Below are positions 52,311 through 61,603 of a stretch of 64,000 nt of DNA, piece after piece. The notes beneath the pieces are model-generated. The model searched no databases, was not told where the DNA came from, and was given only the letters and a program-made list of their open reading frames with translations. A program made the position numbers and the translations under genes. Numbering within the stretch: the first letter of the stretch is position 1; every line of letters starts with the position of its first letter. Source of the stretch: Lachnospiraceae bacterium (GTDB lineage: Bacteria > Bacillota > Clostridia > Lachnospirales > Lachnospiraceae); the NCBI GenBank assembly GCA_014804385.1, contig JAAUZW010000033.1:1-64000 (forward strand), written 5' to 3'.

Positions 52311-53267
52311 TTAAATCCAAAATTTTTCCTCTGGTTCCTTCAAGTCAATATCTGTTAAATCCGTTCTATTCTTTAACATCTGATATATATATGCCGCATA
52401 ATTAATATCATGAATGGACAGGCCTATATTGTACACCAGTATCCTCTCACGGTCATTTTCTCTCCCAGCTGTCCTGCCGTTTATTGCGTCGCTCACTTCC
52501 GCAAAGCTTTTGAATTTTTCAAAATTTTTAAAATGATGTACATGAGCATAATCGTCTGCATACACTTTGTCAAAAAACAGATCACAGTTTGAAAATCCCC
52601 TCGTATGAATCGGAACCACCAGAACTCCCTCATCAAGGCACGCATCGTCACAAATATCCTGTTCCAGATATGTGGCTGCCGAAATAACCACATCCGCCCC
52701 CTTCACCAACGTTCTGCTGTCATCGACGTACTCAAAATCAAGATTCACATATCCGGAAAACCTCTGGACAAATAATTGCTCCTGTCCCTTATATTTCAAC
52801 AGCTTAACTTTGATCTCTCTCTTCGGGAATATTCCTGCCAACGCTAATAAAGTCGCTCTGGCTGTATTTCCAAGCCCCATCATCCCGATTACCGAAAAGT
52901 CTTTCTTTGCAAACGTCATCACAGAATGAGCTGCAACAGCCCCCGTACGCATTGCCGTGATCCAGTCGGCATCCATCAATGCCAAAAAATCGCCAGAATC
53001 CGCGTCAAACAATAACAGCCTGCTGTCCAAACTTGGGGTCCGTCCCGGATACCGGGTAACAATTTTTACGCCCCCTACCCTCCCCATCTCAGAATGTGAA
53101 ATAATACACGGCATTACATTGCAGAAAGCGCCTTCAAAGGGCTTCATGCTAATTTTAGCCGGTAATAGTGCCTCCTTTTTCCTGACTATCATCTCCTCCA
53201 CCCACTGATAACAAATTTCCGGTGTGAGACCCAATTCCTGTATATTGTCAAATGTGATCAGCTTCAT
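52311..53267 (-). CDS. Ornithine cyclodeaminase / mu-crystallin family protein
   Basis: This NAD(P)-binding protein shows the family features: GGVKIVTRYPGRTPSLDSRLLL (near 65), DADWITAMRTGAVAAHSV and the nucleotide loop GMMGLGNTARATLL (near 128). At 318 residues it is normal. Relatives include ornithine cyclodeaminase, alanine dehydrogenase and SbnB-type enzymes that make unusual amino acids. It is next to a nucleotidyltransferase-aminotransferase fusion, so an amino-acid-like glycan substituent is possible. The true substrate cannot be read from the sequence. Confidence 0.8.
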   Translation of the reverse strand: MKLITFDNIQELGLTPEICYQWVEEMIVRKKEALLPAKISMKPFEGAFCNVMPCIISHSEMGRVGGVKIVTRYPGRTPSLDSRLLLFDADSGDFLALMDADWITAMRTGAVAAHSVMTFAKKDFSVIGMMGLGNTARATLLALAGIFPKREIKVKLLKYKGQEQLFVQRFSGYVNLDFEYVDDSRTLVKGADVVISAATYLEQDICDDACLDEGVLVVPIHTRGFSNCDLFFDKVYADDYAHVHHFKNFEKFKSFAEVSDAINGRTAGRENDRERILVYNIGLSIHDINYAAYIYQMLKNRTDLTDIDLKEPEEKFWI

Positions 53268-53273
53268 AAATGA

Positions 53274-55094
53274 TTACCCCGCCTTCTTGCTAAGCTCCTT
53301 TTTCAATGCTTGAATCAGCCTGTCATTATCTTGTTCATTTCTTATCGCCAGTCTCAAATACTTTCCTCCTGGTATCTTCTCCGATAAATCCTTCACAAAC
53401 AAATTATACTTTATAAGCATTGTTCTGGCTATCTCACCCGCCATAACGTCTCCCGTCAGTTCGATCATGACATAATTGGCTTGTGACGGAATAACACGAA
53501 TTCCATCTATCCCATCCAGTTGTTTCTGAAACCTAGTACGTTCCGCCCGAAGTAGCTTTAGGGCTTCCTCATAGTCTCGCCTGTATTTTTCCTCTATCTG
53601 CATATAAAATTCTGCAAAAGAATTGATATTCCAGATAGCCACATCCTTTTTCAATCGCTCAATCCTGACGGTATCTCCAGAGGCCAGAATGCCGAGCCGC
53701 AACCCCGGTACTCCATATGATTTGGAGATACTTTTTATCACATACAAATGCTTATTCGCATCCAGAATGTCTTGACTAATCAAAGAACTATCCAACTCAT
53801 CCGAAAAATCCAGAAAGGACTCATCTACCACAAGAGAGATCCCTTTCCGTCCCGTCCACTCAATCAATTTCCGTATACCGTCTACAGGAATGTAGCTGCC
53901 GGACGGATTGTCCGGATTAACAATGATCAAATTTTGAATATTCTTGTCCTAAAAAAAATCTATCAATTCCTCAGCGGTGTATTTATAATCAGAATTATCA
54001 GGTACAAATGCAATGGAATCTTCCTTTCTGTAACGGTTCGGATATTCTTCGAAAGTCGGCCTCGTAAATCCCGTTTCCCCACTCAATTCTTCCATAAGAG
54101 CTTTGATCAGTTCAGCCGCCCCGTTACCCACTACAATATTTTCTTGAAAAACTCCAAAATTCTTAGCCGCAAGCAGTGAATTTACCCTCATACCGGACGG
54201 GTACTGAGTCAACAATTTCTCAAAACTTGCCTTTATCTCATCCATTAATTTCTGAGGTGGAAAATACGGATTTACGAGATAGCAAAAATCAACCAATTTA
54301 GGATATCGCCAATATCCTCCATAGCGGGCTTTTATTAACGATACTTTCTCCTCTTCATCCGGCGAAAACATGGAAGAAGCAATATCCAGATCCTGTATAT
54401 CGTCAATCTCATACCACAGCTGTCCATCCAGCCTCTTCGCTTTAATTTCCGGGTCATCCAGCATGGTTATAACCCGCAAAACCTGTTCGTAATACTCGTT
54501 ATTACCCAGCGCTACGGAATATGCTTCTAAAAAAGGAACATAGTGTGTCTTCGAAAAATGCTGGCTGAACTTATAGATATTAACCGTTTTATAATAGTCA
54601 TGAATATCTTCAAAAACGAATTTTTTCCCCGGAACGAACGCCTCTATCGTATCATCCTCACTTATTTTTATGCATGTACCGTCCATCCAGCTCTCGTATT
54701 TGTCAACTAATGCCAGTGTCTCGCGGGGGTCTTCCACTAATACATCGAGAACACTATCCTCAAAAATAAGATCCGACTCCAGTAATATCGTATCTTCCTT
54801 GAGTAAATACTCTTTTGCAAGCATCAGAGAATAGATATTATTCGTCTTATCATAGACCGGGTTATTAACAAAGGAAATCGGCGTAGAGATATTCAATGTC
54901 TGTATGTAATCAATCAGTTTCTGTCCCTGATATCCGACTACAATTACGATCCGGGATAAATGAAGCTTCTCCAATTGATGGAGCATTCTGTCAATCAGCG
55001 TTACATTGTTTACCTTCACCATACACTTCGTATTATCACGGGTCAGATCTTTTAATCGTTTTCCCATCCCTGCTGCCAAAATAATCGCCTGCAT
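53274..55094 (-). pseudogene. Nucleotidyltransferase-aminotransferase fusion with in-frame amber stop
   Basis: The reading frame from 55094 is open to 53951, where TAG (53951-53949) interrupts it; the same frame continues to 53274 without other lesions. Residues 1-240 form a LicC/PntC-like nucleotidyltransferase (IILAAGMGKRL, TKCMVKV, LLESDLIFED). From about residue 270 a class I/II PLP aminotransferase begins (YFPPQKLMDEI), continuing after the stop with the motif VNPDNPSG and the PLP lysine in SISKSYG. CAG to TAG after ELIDFF is the simplest cause. The downstream half has no ribosome site. Nucleotidyltransferase-transaminase fusions are known for CMP-aminoethylphosphonate (PntC-AEPT), but those use a different transaminase class as I recall, so the function is open. 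Confidence 0.8.
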
Positions 55095-55134
55095 ACAAAA
55101 CCCACCTCTCTACCGAAAAATACGTTTTCCCACA

Positions 55135-56010
55135 TCATCCCAGCTTTCCTTCCATCAATGCCTGATAAAAACTGTCAATATCTCCCCTCAAAAATCTCTT
55201 CTTATAGGACAGCTTGTGTACCGGCGTATTGCCTCTCAAGATCTCCCAATCCCGCTCTTTAAATTCCCGCCCTAGTCGTCTCCAAAGAATATGCGGTGTG
55301 CTGTTATTGAAATAGGGAATTTCATTAAAAATCCTTTTACATTCCGCATCCGCGTCTATCAGTCGGGATATCATGATATGCAAAACAAAATAATTATGAA
55401 TATCTGTCTCCTGTTCCCAGAAGTCATACAGCATATTACGCACGGCATGCATCAAGCGATTTGTTTTTTCAGCACACAACCACCAGCTCGACATTTTGAT
55501 CACCAGTTTTTCCGTGATCGAATCCTGAAACAGAAACATCTCGCCGCTTACCATATATTCCGGAACAGGTCCGCTGCAGAAAACAGTTGCATCCACCCAG
55601 CAACCGCCATATGTGCAAAGCAATTCGACACGAATAATATCCGACAAATGTGTTGTTGTTATGTAGCCCTGCTCATATTTGTCCCAAATAAACCTCGGTA
55701 AACTCACATATTCTCTCAAATTTTTATCTGTCAATAAAATAATATCATATCCCTGCGGCACATTTTTGCAAACAGATTCGTAACATTTTCGTACCAATGC
55801 AGGCGCATTCTCCATTCCCTGCATCCAGAATATCCAAATTGTCTTGTTTTGCTTTACCGAATTTACATTCTGTATATCTGCTATCGCAAATGTCTTCTCA
55901 TTGATATATTTGTCCAGATATCGATAAACTTTACTGAATTCCAATTCCTTTTCAATCTGATCTTTATATAAAAACTGTTCTAAATCCATTTGCAGCTCCT
56001 TGCAGGTCAT
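55135..56010 (-). CDS. Capsular polysaccharide synthesis glycosyltransferase (DXD type)
   Basis: This protein resembles the Caps_synth / GT32-like family. Typical motifs are IWIFWMQGMENAPALVRKC near residue 57, DIILLTDKN, the acceptor-region LSDIIRVELLCTYGGCWVDATVFC (near 120-143, with the DxT/VDA acidic site). The 291-residue length fits. It overlaps the GT2 gene upstream by four bases and is 40 bases ahead of the interrupted fusion gene. Sugar specificity is unknown. Confidence 0.83.
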   Translation of the reverse strand: MTCKELQMDLEQFLYKDQIEKELEFSKVYRYLDKYINEKTFAIADIQNVNSVKQNKTIWIFWMQGMENAPALVRKCYESVCKNVPQGYDIILLTDKNLREYVSLPRFIWDKYEQGYITTTHLSDIIRVELLCTYGGCWVDATVFCSGPVPEYMVSGEMFLFQDSITEKLVIKMSSWWLCAEKTNRLMHAVRNMLYDFWEQETDIHNYFVLHIMISRLIDADAECKRIFNEIPYFNNSTPHILWRRLGREFKERDWEILRGNTPVHKLSYKKRFLRGDIDSFYQALMEGKLG

Positions 56011-57536
56011 ATGCTATAACTTTCAAATATAACATCCTCTAAACTCACAACCGGTATTTCCGTTAACTTCGCCAGCATCTTTTGAATATTTGCGTGATCA
56101 AAAATAGCTGTGTTCACAATCGCATCTACACACGGTAATTCTCCGACAGGCTGTCGCACCTCAATCCCCATATAGGGATTTATCTTGTTTCTGTCAATTC
56201 CATATACAATAGTAATATCGGTTGCCTGTAATTCTCTTATAACATGCCTGCCACATATAGCCATCCCATATATTGCAATAGAGCGATACCCTTTCGCTGC
56301 CAGATAATCGGCAATGCTCTTTCTTTCCTGCTTCAGTATCAGCCACTGATCCATCATGTCGCGATATCGTTTATCACGGTTTCCCGCTTTCTGCGGTTCT
56401 GTCATCTGCTGATGCTCATATTCGTAGAACAAAACTTCTTCTATGGAAAACATGGGACAGGATAATGTGACAGAAAGGCTGTCCCTGATTTCCAGAAAAT
56501 CAAAAATCGGCGTAATCACAACTGCATCCACCATTTCCAATGCTTCATCCGGATGTAAAACCGGTACTCCCCATTTTGCTTTTTGGGGACTTCTGTCAAT
56601 ACCATATTTAACCGTTATCCCACTGTTCTGCAGCTCGTCATAAAGCCGCTGCCCCATATTATGAACGCCGTATATTGCAATGGTCTTTATCTTCTTATGA
56701 GCAAAGAACAAACTCAAGCTGATACCCTGTTGTTTCAACATCAGCCATCGATTCATAAATTCATACATAAAATGCTCTTTCTTCTTCTGTACAAAGAGCT
56801 GCTTAACTTCTCTGCCATAGGGAAATCCGGTGCGGGGAAAATGTTTCCCGATCACTTCAAAGTACTCTTTCCAATGTATCTTCTGATATTTAGTCTGAAA
56901 AGTAATTCCGCTGATATCGTAATCTACCACAACAGCATTCAATTTTATTATTTTTCTACCTGCATTTACCTGACGGCATATCCAGTCATAGTCCGCGCAG
57001 GTCGTATATCGTTCATCAAACCCCTCTGTCAAGGTATCTTTTGCCGCAAAAATCACCTGATGGCAAACACTTTCTCCTTTTTTCAAATTGTTCAGCAGAT
57101 CCTCTCCAACCGGATATATATGTCTGGACAGTCCGTTTTCCCTTTTGAACGCTACATCACCGATTATGACATCTGTCCCATCCGCTATTTCTGCTGCTCT
57201 TTGGAGTATATCCGCACTGTGAAACTCGTCCCCCGCATTCAAAAACAGGAGAAAATCACCTTGCGCACGCTGAACTCCTTTATTCATGGCATTAAAGACA
57301 CCGTCATCCGGCTCAGAGCGCCACTGTACTCTTGCATCTATCCCGGCATATTCCTGTATGACAGCCACCGTTCCATCCGTAGACGCGCCATCCACAATAA
57401 TATATTCAAAATTTTCATAATCCTGCCTTAGCACAGATTCCATCGTCGGACGGATTACCTTTTCCGCATTAAAGCAAACCGTAATAATGCTGAATTTAAC
57501 ACTTTTCCCCAATTTCACTGCTTCAGTATCCCCCAT
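56007..57536 (-). CDS. Family-2 glycosyltransferase with two tandem Rossmann modules
   Basis: The first 230 residues form a GT2 domain of the WcaA-like type: FSIITVCFNAEKVIRPTMES, YIIVDGASTDGTV and the acidic FLNAGDEF. Two copies of the locus module follow, at about 265-375 (NRWLMLKQQGISLSLFF, TIAIYGVHNMGQRLYDEL, GIDRS) and about 395-509 (MDQWLILKQERKSIADYL, SIAIYGMAICGRHVIREL, GIDRN). Each has the same lead helix with WL-LKQ. The tandem duplication is plain at the protein level. Its stop overlaps the Caps_synth start. Confidence 0.85.
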   Translation of the reverse strand: MGDTEAVKLGKSVKFSIITVCFNAEKVIRPTMESVLRQDYENFEYIIVDGASTDGTVAVIQEYAGIDARVQWRSEPDDGVFNAMNKGVQRAQGDFLLFLNAGDEFHSADILQRAAEIADGTDVIIGDVAFKRENGLSRHIYPVGEDLLNNLKKGESVCHQVIFAAKDTLTEGFDERYTTCADYDWICRQVNAGRKIIKLNAVVVDYDISGITFQTKYQKIHWKEYFEVIGKHFPRTGFPYGREVKQLFVQKKKEHFMYEFMNRWLMLKQQGISLSLFFAHKKIKTIAIYGVHNMGQRLYDELQNSGITVKYGIDRSPQKAKWGVPVLHPDEALEMVDAVVITPIFDFLEIRDSLSVTLSCPMFSIEEVLFYEYEHQQMTEPQKAGNRDKRYRDMMDQWLILKQERKSIADYLAAKGYRSIAIYGMAICGRHVIRELQATDITIVYGIDRNKINPYMGIEVRQPVGELPCVDAIVNTAIFDHANIQKMLAKLTEIPVVSLEDVIFESYSI

Positions 57537-57698
57537 ATAATGAAATGATCAAATATCACGGTCTAACAAATGAAAACACATCACACCTGTACTCACTATT
57601 ATGTGTAACCTCATCATAATTTGTAGGTATCCATATCATATTCGACTTTTCCTTTGGAAATACACGAAAATTCCTGCTTTTTCGTTTTTTATTTTTAA

Positions 57699-58457
57699 TT
57701 AAATGGCTTTTGCCACAAAATAACTTGTCCAAGAAGCATACCCTGTCGCTCCAAGTGTGGCACAGTCCAGATTATCAATCAGCTCAAATCCCGATTCCTT
57801 TAAATAAAATTCCAATTCCGGTCTAAAAAAATATCTCATATGGTGCGTCTCGTTGATCGTTTTTGTACAGCCCGTTTCTTTCTCTATCACCAAAACCTCG
57901 TAACATACATCAACCACATTCGCCTTATCATGCATGACAGGTCTGGCTATCCTTACCAGCTTATATTTATCATCCTGTACTTCCTTAACACGGACTACTG
58001 GCGGATCGCTCAGCACACCCGGCCCGTACCACAGATCAAAGAGGAAAAGTCTGCCAGCATCCAGCGCCTTTCTTGCGCTTTGAAATGCACTCAGAATATC
58101 ATCATTACTGTTCTGGTAACTCATCACATGAAAAAGAGAGATCACCGCATCATACTTCCCTCTGGGTTCATAAGTACGAATATCTGCCACCGAAAAATCA
58201 ATATCCACCTTCATGTCCCTGCTGTTTTCCCTTGCAATGTCGATCATAAGCGGACTCATATCTATCCCGGTACAGTCATATCCAAGTTTCGACAATTCTA
58301 TATCATGCCGGCCTGTTCCACATCCGTAATTGATTACTTTCCCGATGTTACTTCCGTACCGCCTCAGCAGTGTGTCCACCTGTCGGCTCTCCGCCGCATA
58401 GTCCTTATCTTGATAAAACGCGTTATAATAATATGCATAATTTTGAAATGCTTCCAT
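57699..58457 (-). CDS. Class I SAM-dependent methyltransferase
   Basis: The SAM-binding loop KVINYGCGTGRHDIELSKLGYD near residues 37-58 and the following acidic GIDMSPLMID are standard, and DAVISLFHVMSYQ is the motif IV region. At 252 residues it matches small-molecule or sugar methyltransferases. A decayed copy of its N-terminal half lies at 61165-61557. It precedes (in transcription, follows) a GT4 gene and probably modifies a glycan sugar. A gap of 162 bases to the next gene is A/T-rich and shows nothing else. Confidence 0.85.
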   Translation of the reverse strand: MEAFQNYAYYYNAFYQDKDYAAESRQVDTLLRRYGSNIGKVINYGCGTGRHDIELSKLGYDCTGIDMSPLMIDIARENSRDMKVDIDFSVADIRTYEPRGKYDAVISLFHVMSYQNSNDDILSAFQSARKALDAGRLFLFDLWYGPGVLSDPPVVRVKEVQDDKYKLVRIARPVMHDKANVVDVCYEVLVIEKETGCTKTINETHHMRYFFRPELEFYLKESGFELIDNLDCATLGATGYASWTSYFVAKAI

Positions 58458-58470
58458 TTTAAATTCCTCT

Positions 58471-59565
58471 TTATGAATTCGCTTTTTTATCTTCTCTCAC
58501 CTTAGCGATAATATAGTCAAAAAAAATCTGCGAAGCCCGCCCATAATCATATTTTCTATCATATACTCTTTTAATATTTTCTGTATAGAAATCATAATTT
58601 TCCGTAATTTTCTGAACTGCAGCTTTCAATTCTTTTACATTGTCTATGACAATTCCAACTTTATATTTCTCTATCTCTTCCGCCAAACCCGGCACACGAT
58701 TTGAAATTACGGGCTGTCCAAGGGATAAATGTTTAAAATACTTTCCCGAGGCCAGACCAATATTATAAACATTGTCATCTGACTGATCTGAATACCAAAG
58801 CAATGCAATATCATACGCGCTTATAAATTCTGTATACTGCTCCTGCGAAAAATTATGTTTAATAAATTTGATATTGGGGCTATGGATTAATTTGCGATTG
58901 GTCAAATACCACCCTGATATTGTAATTTCTATATCCTCTAAATCGTCTACCTGCTCTATGAACGTCCCTAAAAAATTGGCTCCCACAGTACCGGAATAAA
59001 TCAATCCTGTTTTATGAGACACATGATACTCTTTTTCATTTCTATAATAGGAATTTGGAATCAACCATGTCCTTGAATGGGAGATGCCGTATTTTCTTAA
59101 AATTCTTTTACGGAGTTTATCCTGTATAACTATACCCTCACAACCTTTTACATAGATGATCTCCTTCAGCTTGTTCTGTAAATAATCTATCCTGTTTATG
59201 AATCTGCTACAAATATTAGCACTCTTCAACTTGATTGATTTTACATATATTTCCAAATTATAATAATAGAAAGTCGTATTCTTCATGATATACGGCAGCG
59301 AAAAACAAATTTGCGTATCCTCTTGTGTAAAACATATAACTATATCCGGCTTATATTCTCTGACTTGTCTTCTGATAGCAGCCGCCTCCATTTTGCTGGT
59401 ATCAACAACAGCCTTTACTTTTTTCTTCAGCTCCGTCTCGCGTACACGTCCCGGAAAGAAAAGGACAACCTTGCTACCGCGTTTTATCAGTTCATCAACC
59501 ATCTGGATCCTTGCTGGTGAAAGCCGAAATGGAATTCCCTGCTGACACATCAATACAGTTGTCAT
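58471..59565 (-). CDS. Family-4-like glycosyltransferase
   Basis: This is a GT-B-fold enzyme of the GT4-like type. Features are the N-terminal VLMCQQGIPFRLSPARIQMVDELI, the linker-side GLIYSGTVGANFLGTFIEQV, and the C-terminal donor-site ASGKYFKHLSLGQPVISNRVPGLAEEI near 275-305. At 364 residues it is full length. The codon use is more A/T-rich than that of the left part of the locus, which suggests a later acquired segment. The donor sugar is unknown. Confidence 0.8.
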   Translation of the reverse strand: MTTVLMCQQGIPFRLSPARIQMVDELIKRGSKVVLFFPGRVRETELKKKVKAVVDTSKMEAAAIRRQVREYKPDIVICFTQEDTQICFSLPYIMKNTTFYYYNLEIYVKSIKLKSANICSRFINRIDYLQNKLKEIIYVKGCEGIVIQDKLRKRILRKYGISHSRTWLIPNSYYRNEKEYHVSHKTGLIYSGTVGANFLGTFIEQVDDLEDIEITISGWYLTNRKLIHSPNIKFIKHNFSQEQYTEFISAYDIALLWYSDQSDDNVYNIGLASGKYFKHLSLGQPVISNRVPGLAEEIEKYKVGIVIDNVKELKAAVQKITENYDFYTENIKRVYDRKYDYGRASQIFFDYIIAKVREDKKANS

Positions 59566-59585
59566 TACACTTTACTCCTTGTTCA

Positions 59586-60020
59586 TCACCTATATTTTAT
59601 CAATTCCGACTTTACTCCTTCAAATCTTCGTTTGTCATTCTCTCCAGCATAAGGCCCTTGCTTCACCTCGATCATCTCCACCTCTTCCAACACTTCAAAG
59701 CCGTGACCGCCAGAGACTAAAAGTATAATATCCCCCGCATGTAGATCCCTACTCTCCAGATAGTCCTCATACTCATCATAAAAGTCCACCCTCAGTACGC
59801 CCTTTTTAATGAACAGTACCTCCTGGGTCATCACCACATTTCTGTGCACTAGATTATGTACATGAGCATCTATCGTTTTCCCTGTTGGATGATGCATATA
59901 TGCCATCTGCTGTGAATAATCACCCGGTGTGATAAAGTCCACGCCATCGCATTCATAGTCATTGCGGATGATCATTGCCAGTAATTTATTCTTTTTCTTT
60001 ACTTCTTCTACCTGTCCCAT
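59586..60020 (-). CDS. Cupin-domain protein (intact copy)
   Basis: One cupin barrel is seen, with metal-binding His in AHVHNLVHRN near residue 62 and the second motif AGDIILLVSGGHGFEVLEEVEMIE near 105. The 144-residue length fits sugar isomerase-like cupins of glycan loci (FdtA/WxcM relatives) and of unknown proteins. The ATG at 60020 follows GAGGAG. A decayed copy lies at 62605-62738, directly after an intact DegT aminotransferase; this suggests the two genes belong together, perhaps as aminotransferase and ketoisomerase of an amino sugar pathway. Confidence 0.7.
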   Translation of the reverse strand: MGQVEEVKKKNKLLAMIIRNDYECDGVDFITPGDYSQQMAYMHHPTGKTIDAHVHNLVHRNVVMTQEVLFIKKGVLRVDFYDEYEDYLESRDLHAGDIILLVSGGHGFEVLEEVEMIEVKQGPYAGENDKRRFEGVKSELIKYR

Positions 60021-60088
60021 TTGACGTCTCCTCAATTTTATATATAGAATCCTATTATAATCTTCTTATAGTAGCTTTATCTATTACC

Positions 60089-60319
60089 TTAGAACAAATC
60101 ACTGTGACTGCCTGTCCGAACTAATTTAAGTAATAACATATCGGATTCAATCCTATAAATCCGCGAGTCCATCAGCGCATGGTCTCTATTACTCACAGGC
60201 AAAGGCTCACCATTCTCGAGTAGTGTAATGATCTTCCATAATTTATCCAGATCACATCCGCGTTTAAGCGCCTGCTTATAATCCTTTTTAAACTGTTCTG
60301 TAAATTTTAGACTAAGCAT
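60089..60319 (-). CDS. YafQ-like toxin with internal deletion
   Basis: This RelE-superfamily toxin of the YafQ type begins KFTEQFKKDYKQALKRGCD and ends LLLKLVRTGSHSDLF, both close to YafQ. YafQ proteins have about 92 residues; this one has 76. The missing piece, between RDHAL and RIYRIE, normally reads like GxWKGYRDxHVEPDWILIY and carries the catalytic His, Asp and Trp. The deletion is in frame, so the protein is made but should have lost RNase activity. Its start overlaps the antitoxin end by eight bases. Confidence 0.8.
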   Translation of the reverse strand: MLSLKFTEQFKKDYKQALKRGCDLDKLWKIITLLENGEPLPVSNRDHALMDSRIYRIESDMLLLKLVRTGSHSDLF

Positions 60320-60578
60320 TTAGCGCCTCCTTCAACGCTTCAATACTATCAAACGGTCCATACATATCCACATCATTTTCAGCCGCCTCCATCGCTGCCC
60401 GTGTCACTACATTCGGTACATTTTTGCTTATAACAAACGGCATTTGTTGTTCCCTTACTGATTGTCTTAAGAAAACATTAAATGCCGTTGAGAGGCTCAT
60501 TCCCAACTCATTGAAAAAAGAGTCGGCCTGCTTTTTTAAATCTTCATCTACACGAACAGTAATATTCACACCTTTCAT
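60312..60578 (-). CDS. RelB/DinJ-family antitoxin
   Basis: This 88-residue protein is a DinJ-like antitoxin. The N-terminal ribbon-helix-helix (VNITVRVDEDLKKQADSFFNELGMSLSTAFN) binds the operator and the C-terminal tail would wrap the toxin. The chosen ATG has a strong AGGAGGTGAT site. It precedes and overlaps the YafQ-like gene, the usual order. With a crippled toxin it may be a relic or may act as a free regulator. Confidence 0.88.
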   Translation of the reverse strand: MKGVNITVRVDEDLKKQADSFFNELGMSLSTAFNVFLRQSVREQQMPFVISKNVPNVVTRAAMEAAENDVDMYGPFDSIEALKEALNA

Positions 60579-60665
60579 GTCTATCACCTCCTGTTTATAT
60601 TATATACGCAGTTCCTCCGAAGCACAATATAATTATGTGCATTCAATGTGCAAAATATGTGTTTT

Positions 60666-61159
60666 CTAAATTCTTTCCATTACTTTATACACTCCTTCCA
60701 CTACCCGCTCCATCTGCTCTTCAATCAACGCCAGTCCGCTTGGAATATTAAAACCTTTCCTCGCCAGATACTCCGCATTCGGATACGCCTCCCCAGCAAA
60801 GAGTCCTTGCTTCTGATATACTGGCTGCTCATGCATACACCAGAAAAACGTTCTCGATCCGATTCCTTCTTCCGACAACAGCTTTTACATCGTTCTATTG
60901 TCCGCCTAAATCTGCCTGTCCAGCACAATCCCATAAACCCAATAAATGTTATCCGCGTAGTCTGTTTTTTCAATTTGGAGAATCAAGCCTTCTATATCTT
61001 TCAGCTGCTCCGTGTAATATTTCCCCATCGCACGCTTACGCCCCACAAAATCATCCAACCGATCAAGCTGTGCCAGGCCAACCGCCGCCTGCAAATTGGT
61101 AAAACGATAATTATCGCTGATCTCGTCTGCATATAGCAAACGTCTTTTCTGAAACAGAG
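60666..61159 (-). pseudogene. Decayed 3' half of a DegT/DnrJ aminotransferase gene
   Basis: The sequence matches the last 45 percent of the intact gene at 62750-63871 (for example ADEISDNYRFTNLQAAVGLA and EEGIGSRTFFWCMHEQPVYQ are shared), but it carries two stops near 60885-60912 (CAG to TAG and a TAA) and lacks the PLP-lysine half. At 61159 the similarity ends abruptly and methyltransferase-like sequence begins. Confidence 0.9.
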
Positions 61160-61164
61160 TTATG

Positions 61165-61557
61165 CAGCACTTTTCTTGCACTTTGAAAAACACTCAGAAT
61201 ATCGCCATTGCTATTCTGGTAACTCATGACATGAAAAAAAAATCACGGCATCATACTTTTCTCTGGGTTCATAGATTCGGATATCCGACACTGAAAAGTC
61301 AATATCCATACCCATACTCCTGCTATTTTCCCTTTCAATATCGATCATAAGCGTGTTCATGTCTATCCCTGTAAGTCATATCCGAGCTTTGACAATTCTA
61401 TGTCATGCCGCTCAATCCTACATCCGTAATTAATAATTTTTCCGATGTTACTTCCATACCGCTTAAGCAACGTGTCCACCCGACTGCTCTCAGCCGCATA
61501 GTCCTTGTCCTAATAAAATGCATTATAATAGTATGCATAATCTTGAACCGCTTCCAT
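61165..61557 (-). pseudogene. Decayed 5' half of a methyltransferase gene
   Basis: The stretch parallels 58062-58457, the first half of the intact methyltransferase, including the start ATG at 61557 and the SAM-loop region. It carries a CAA to TAG stop near 61510, a one-base deletion near 61365 and other changes. It ends where the DegT fragment begins, so the two fragments were joined by a deletion or recombination. Confidence 0.88.
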
Positions 61558-61603
61558 TTTTAGCTCTTGTTAGGCACTAAAATCCACTGCTCCGTTCTTA
61601 CCC

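Noticed and set aside
53274..55094. Two separate intact genes
   Set aside because: They share one frame with a single stop between them, and the second part begins inside the aminotransferase fold without a ribosome site.
60725..61193. Small proteins of 82 and 95 residues
   Set aside because: They are pieces of the decayed DegT copy; the matching intact gene shows the true frame.
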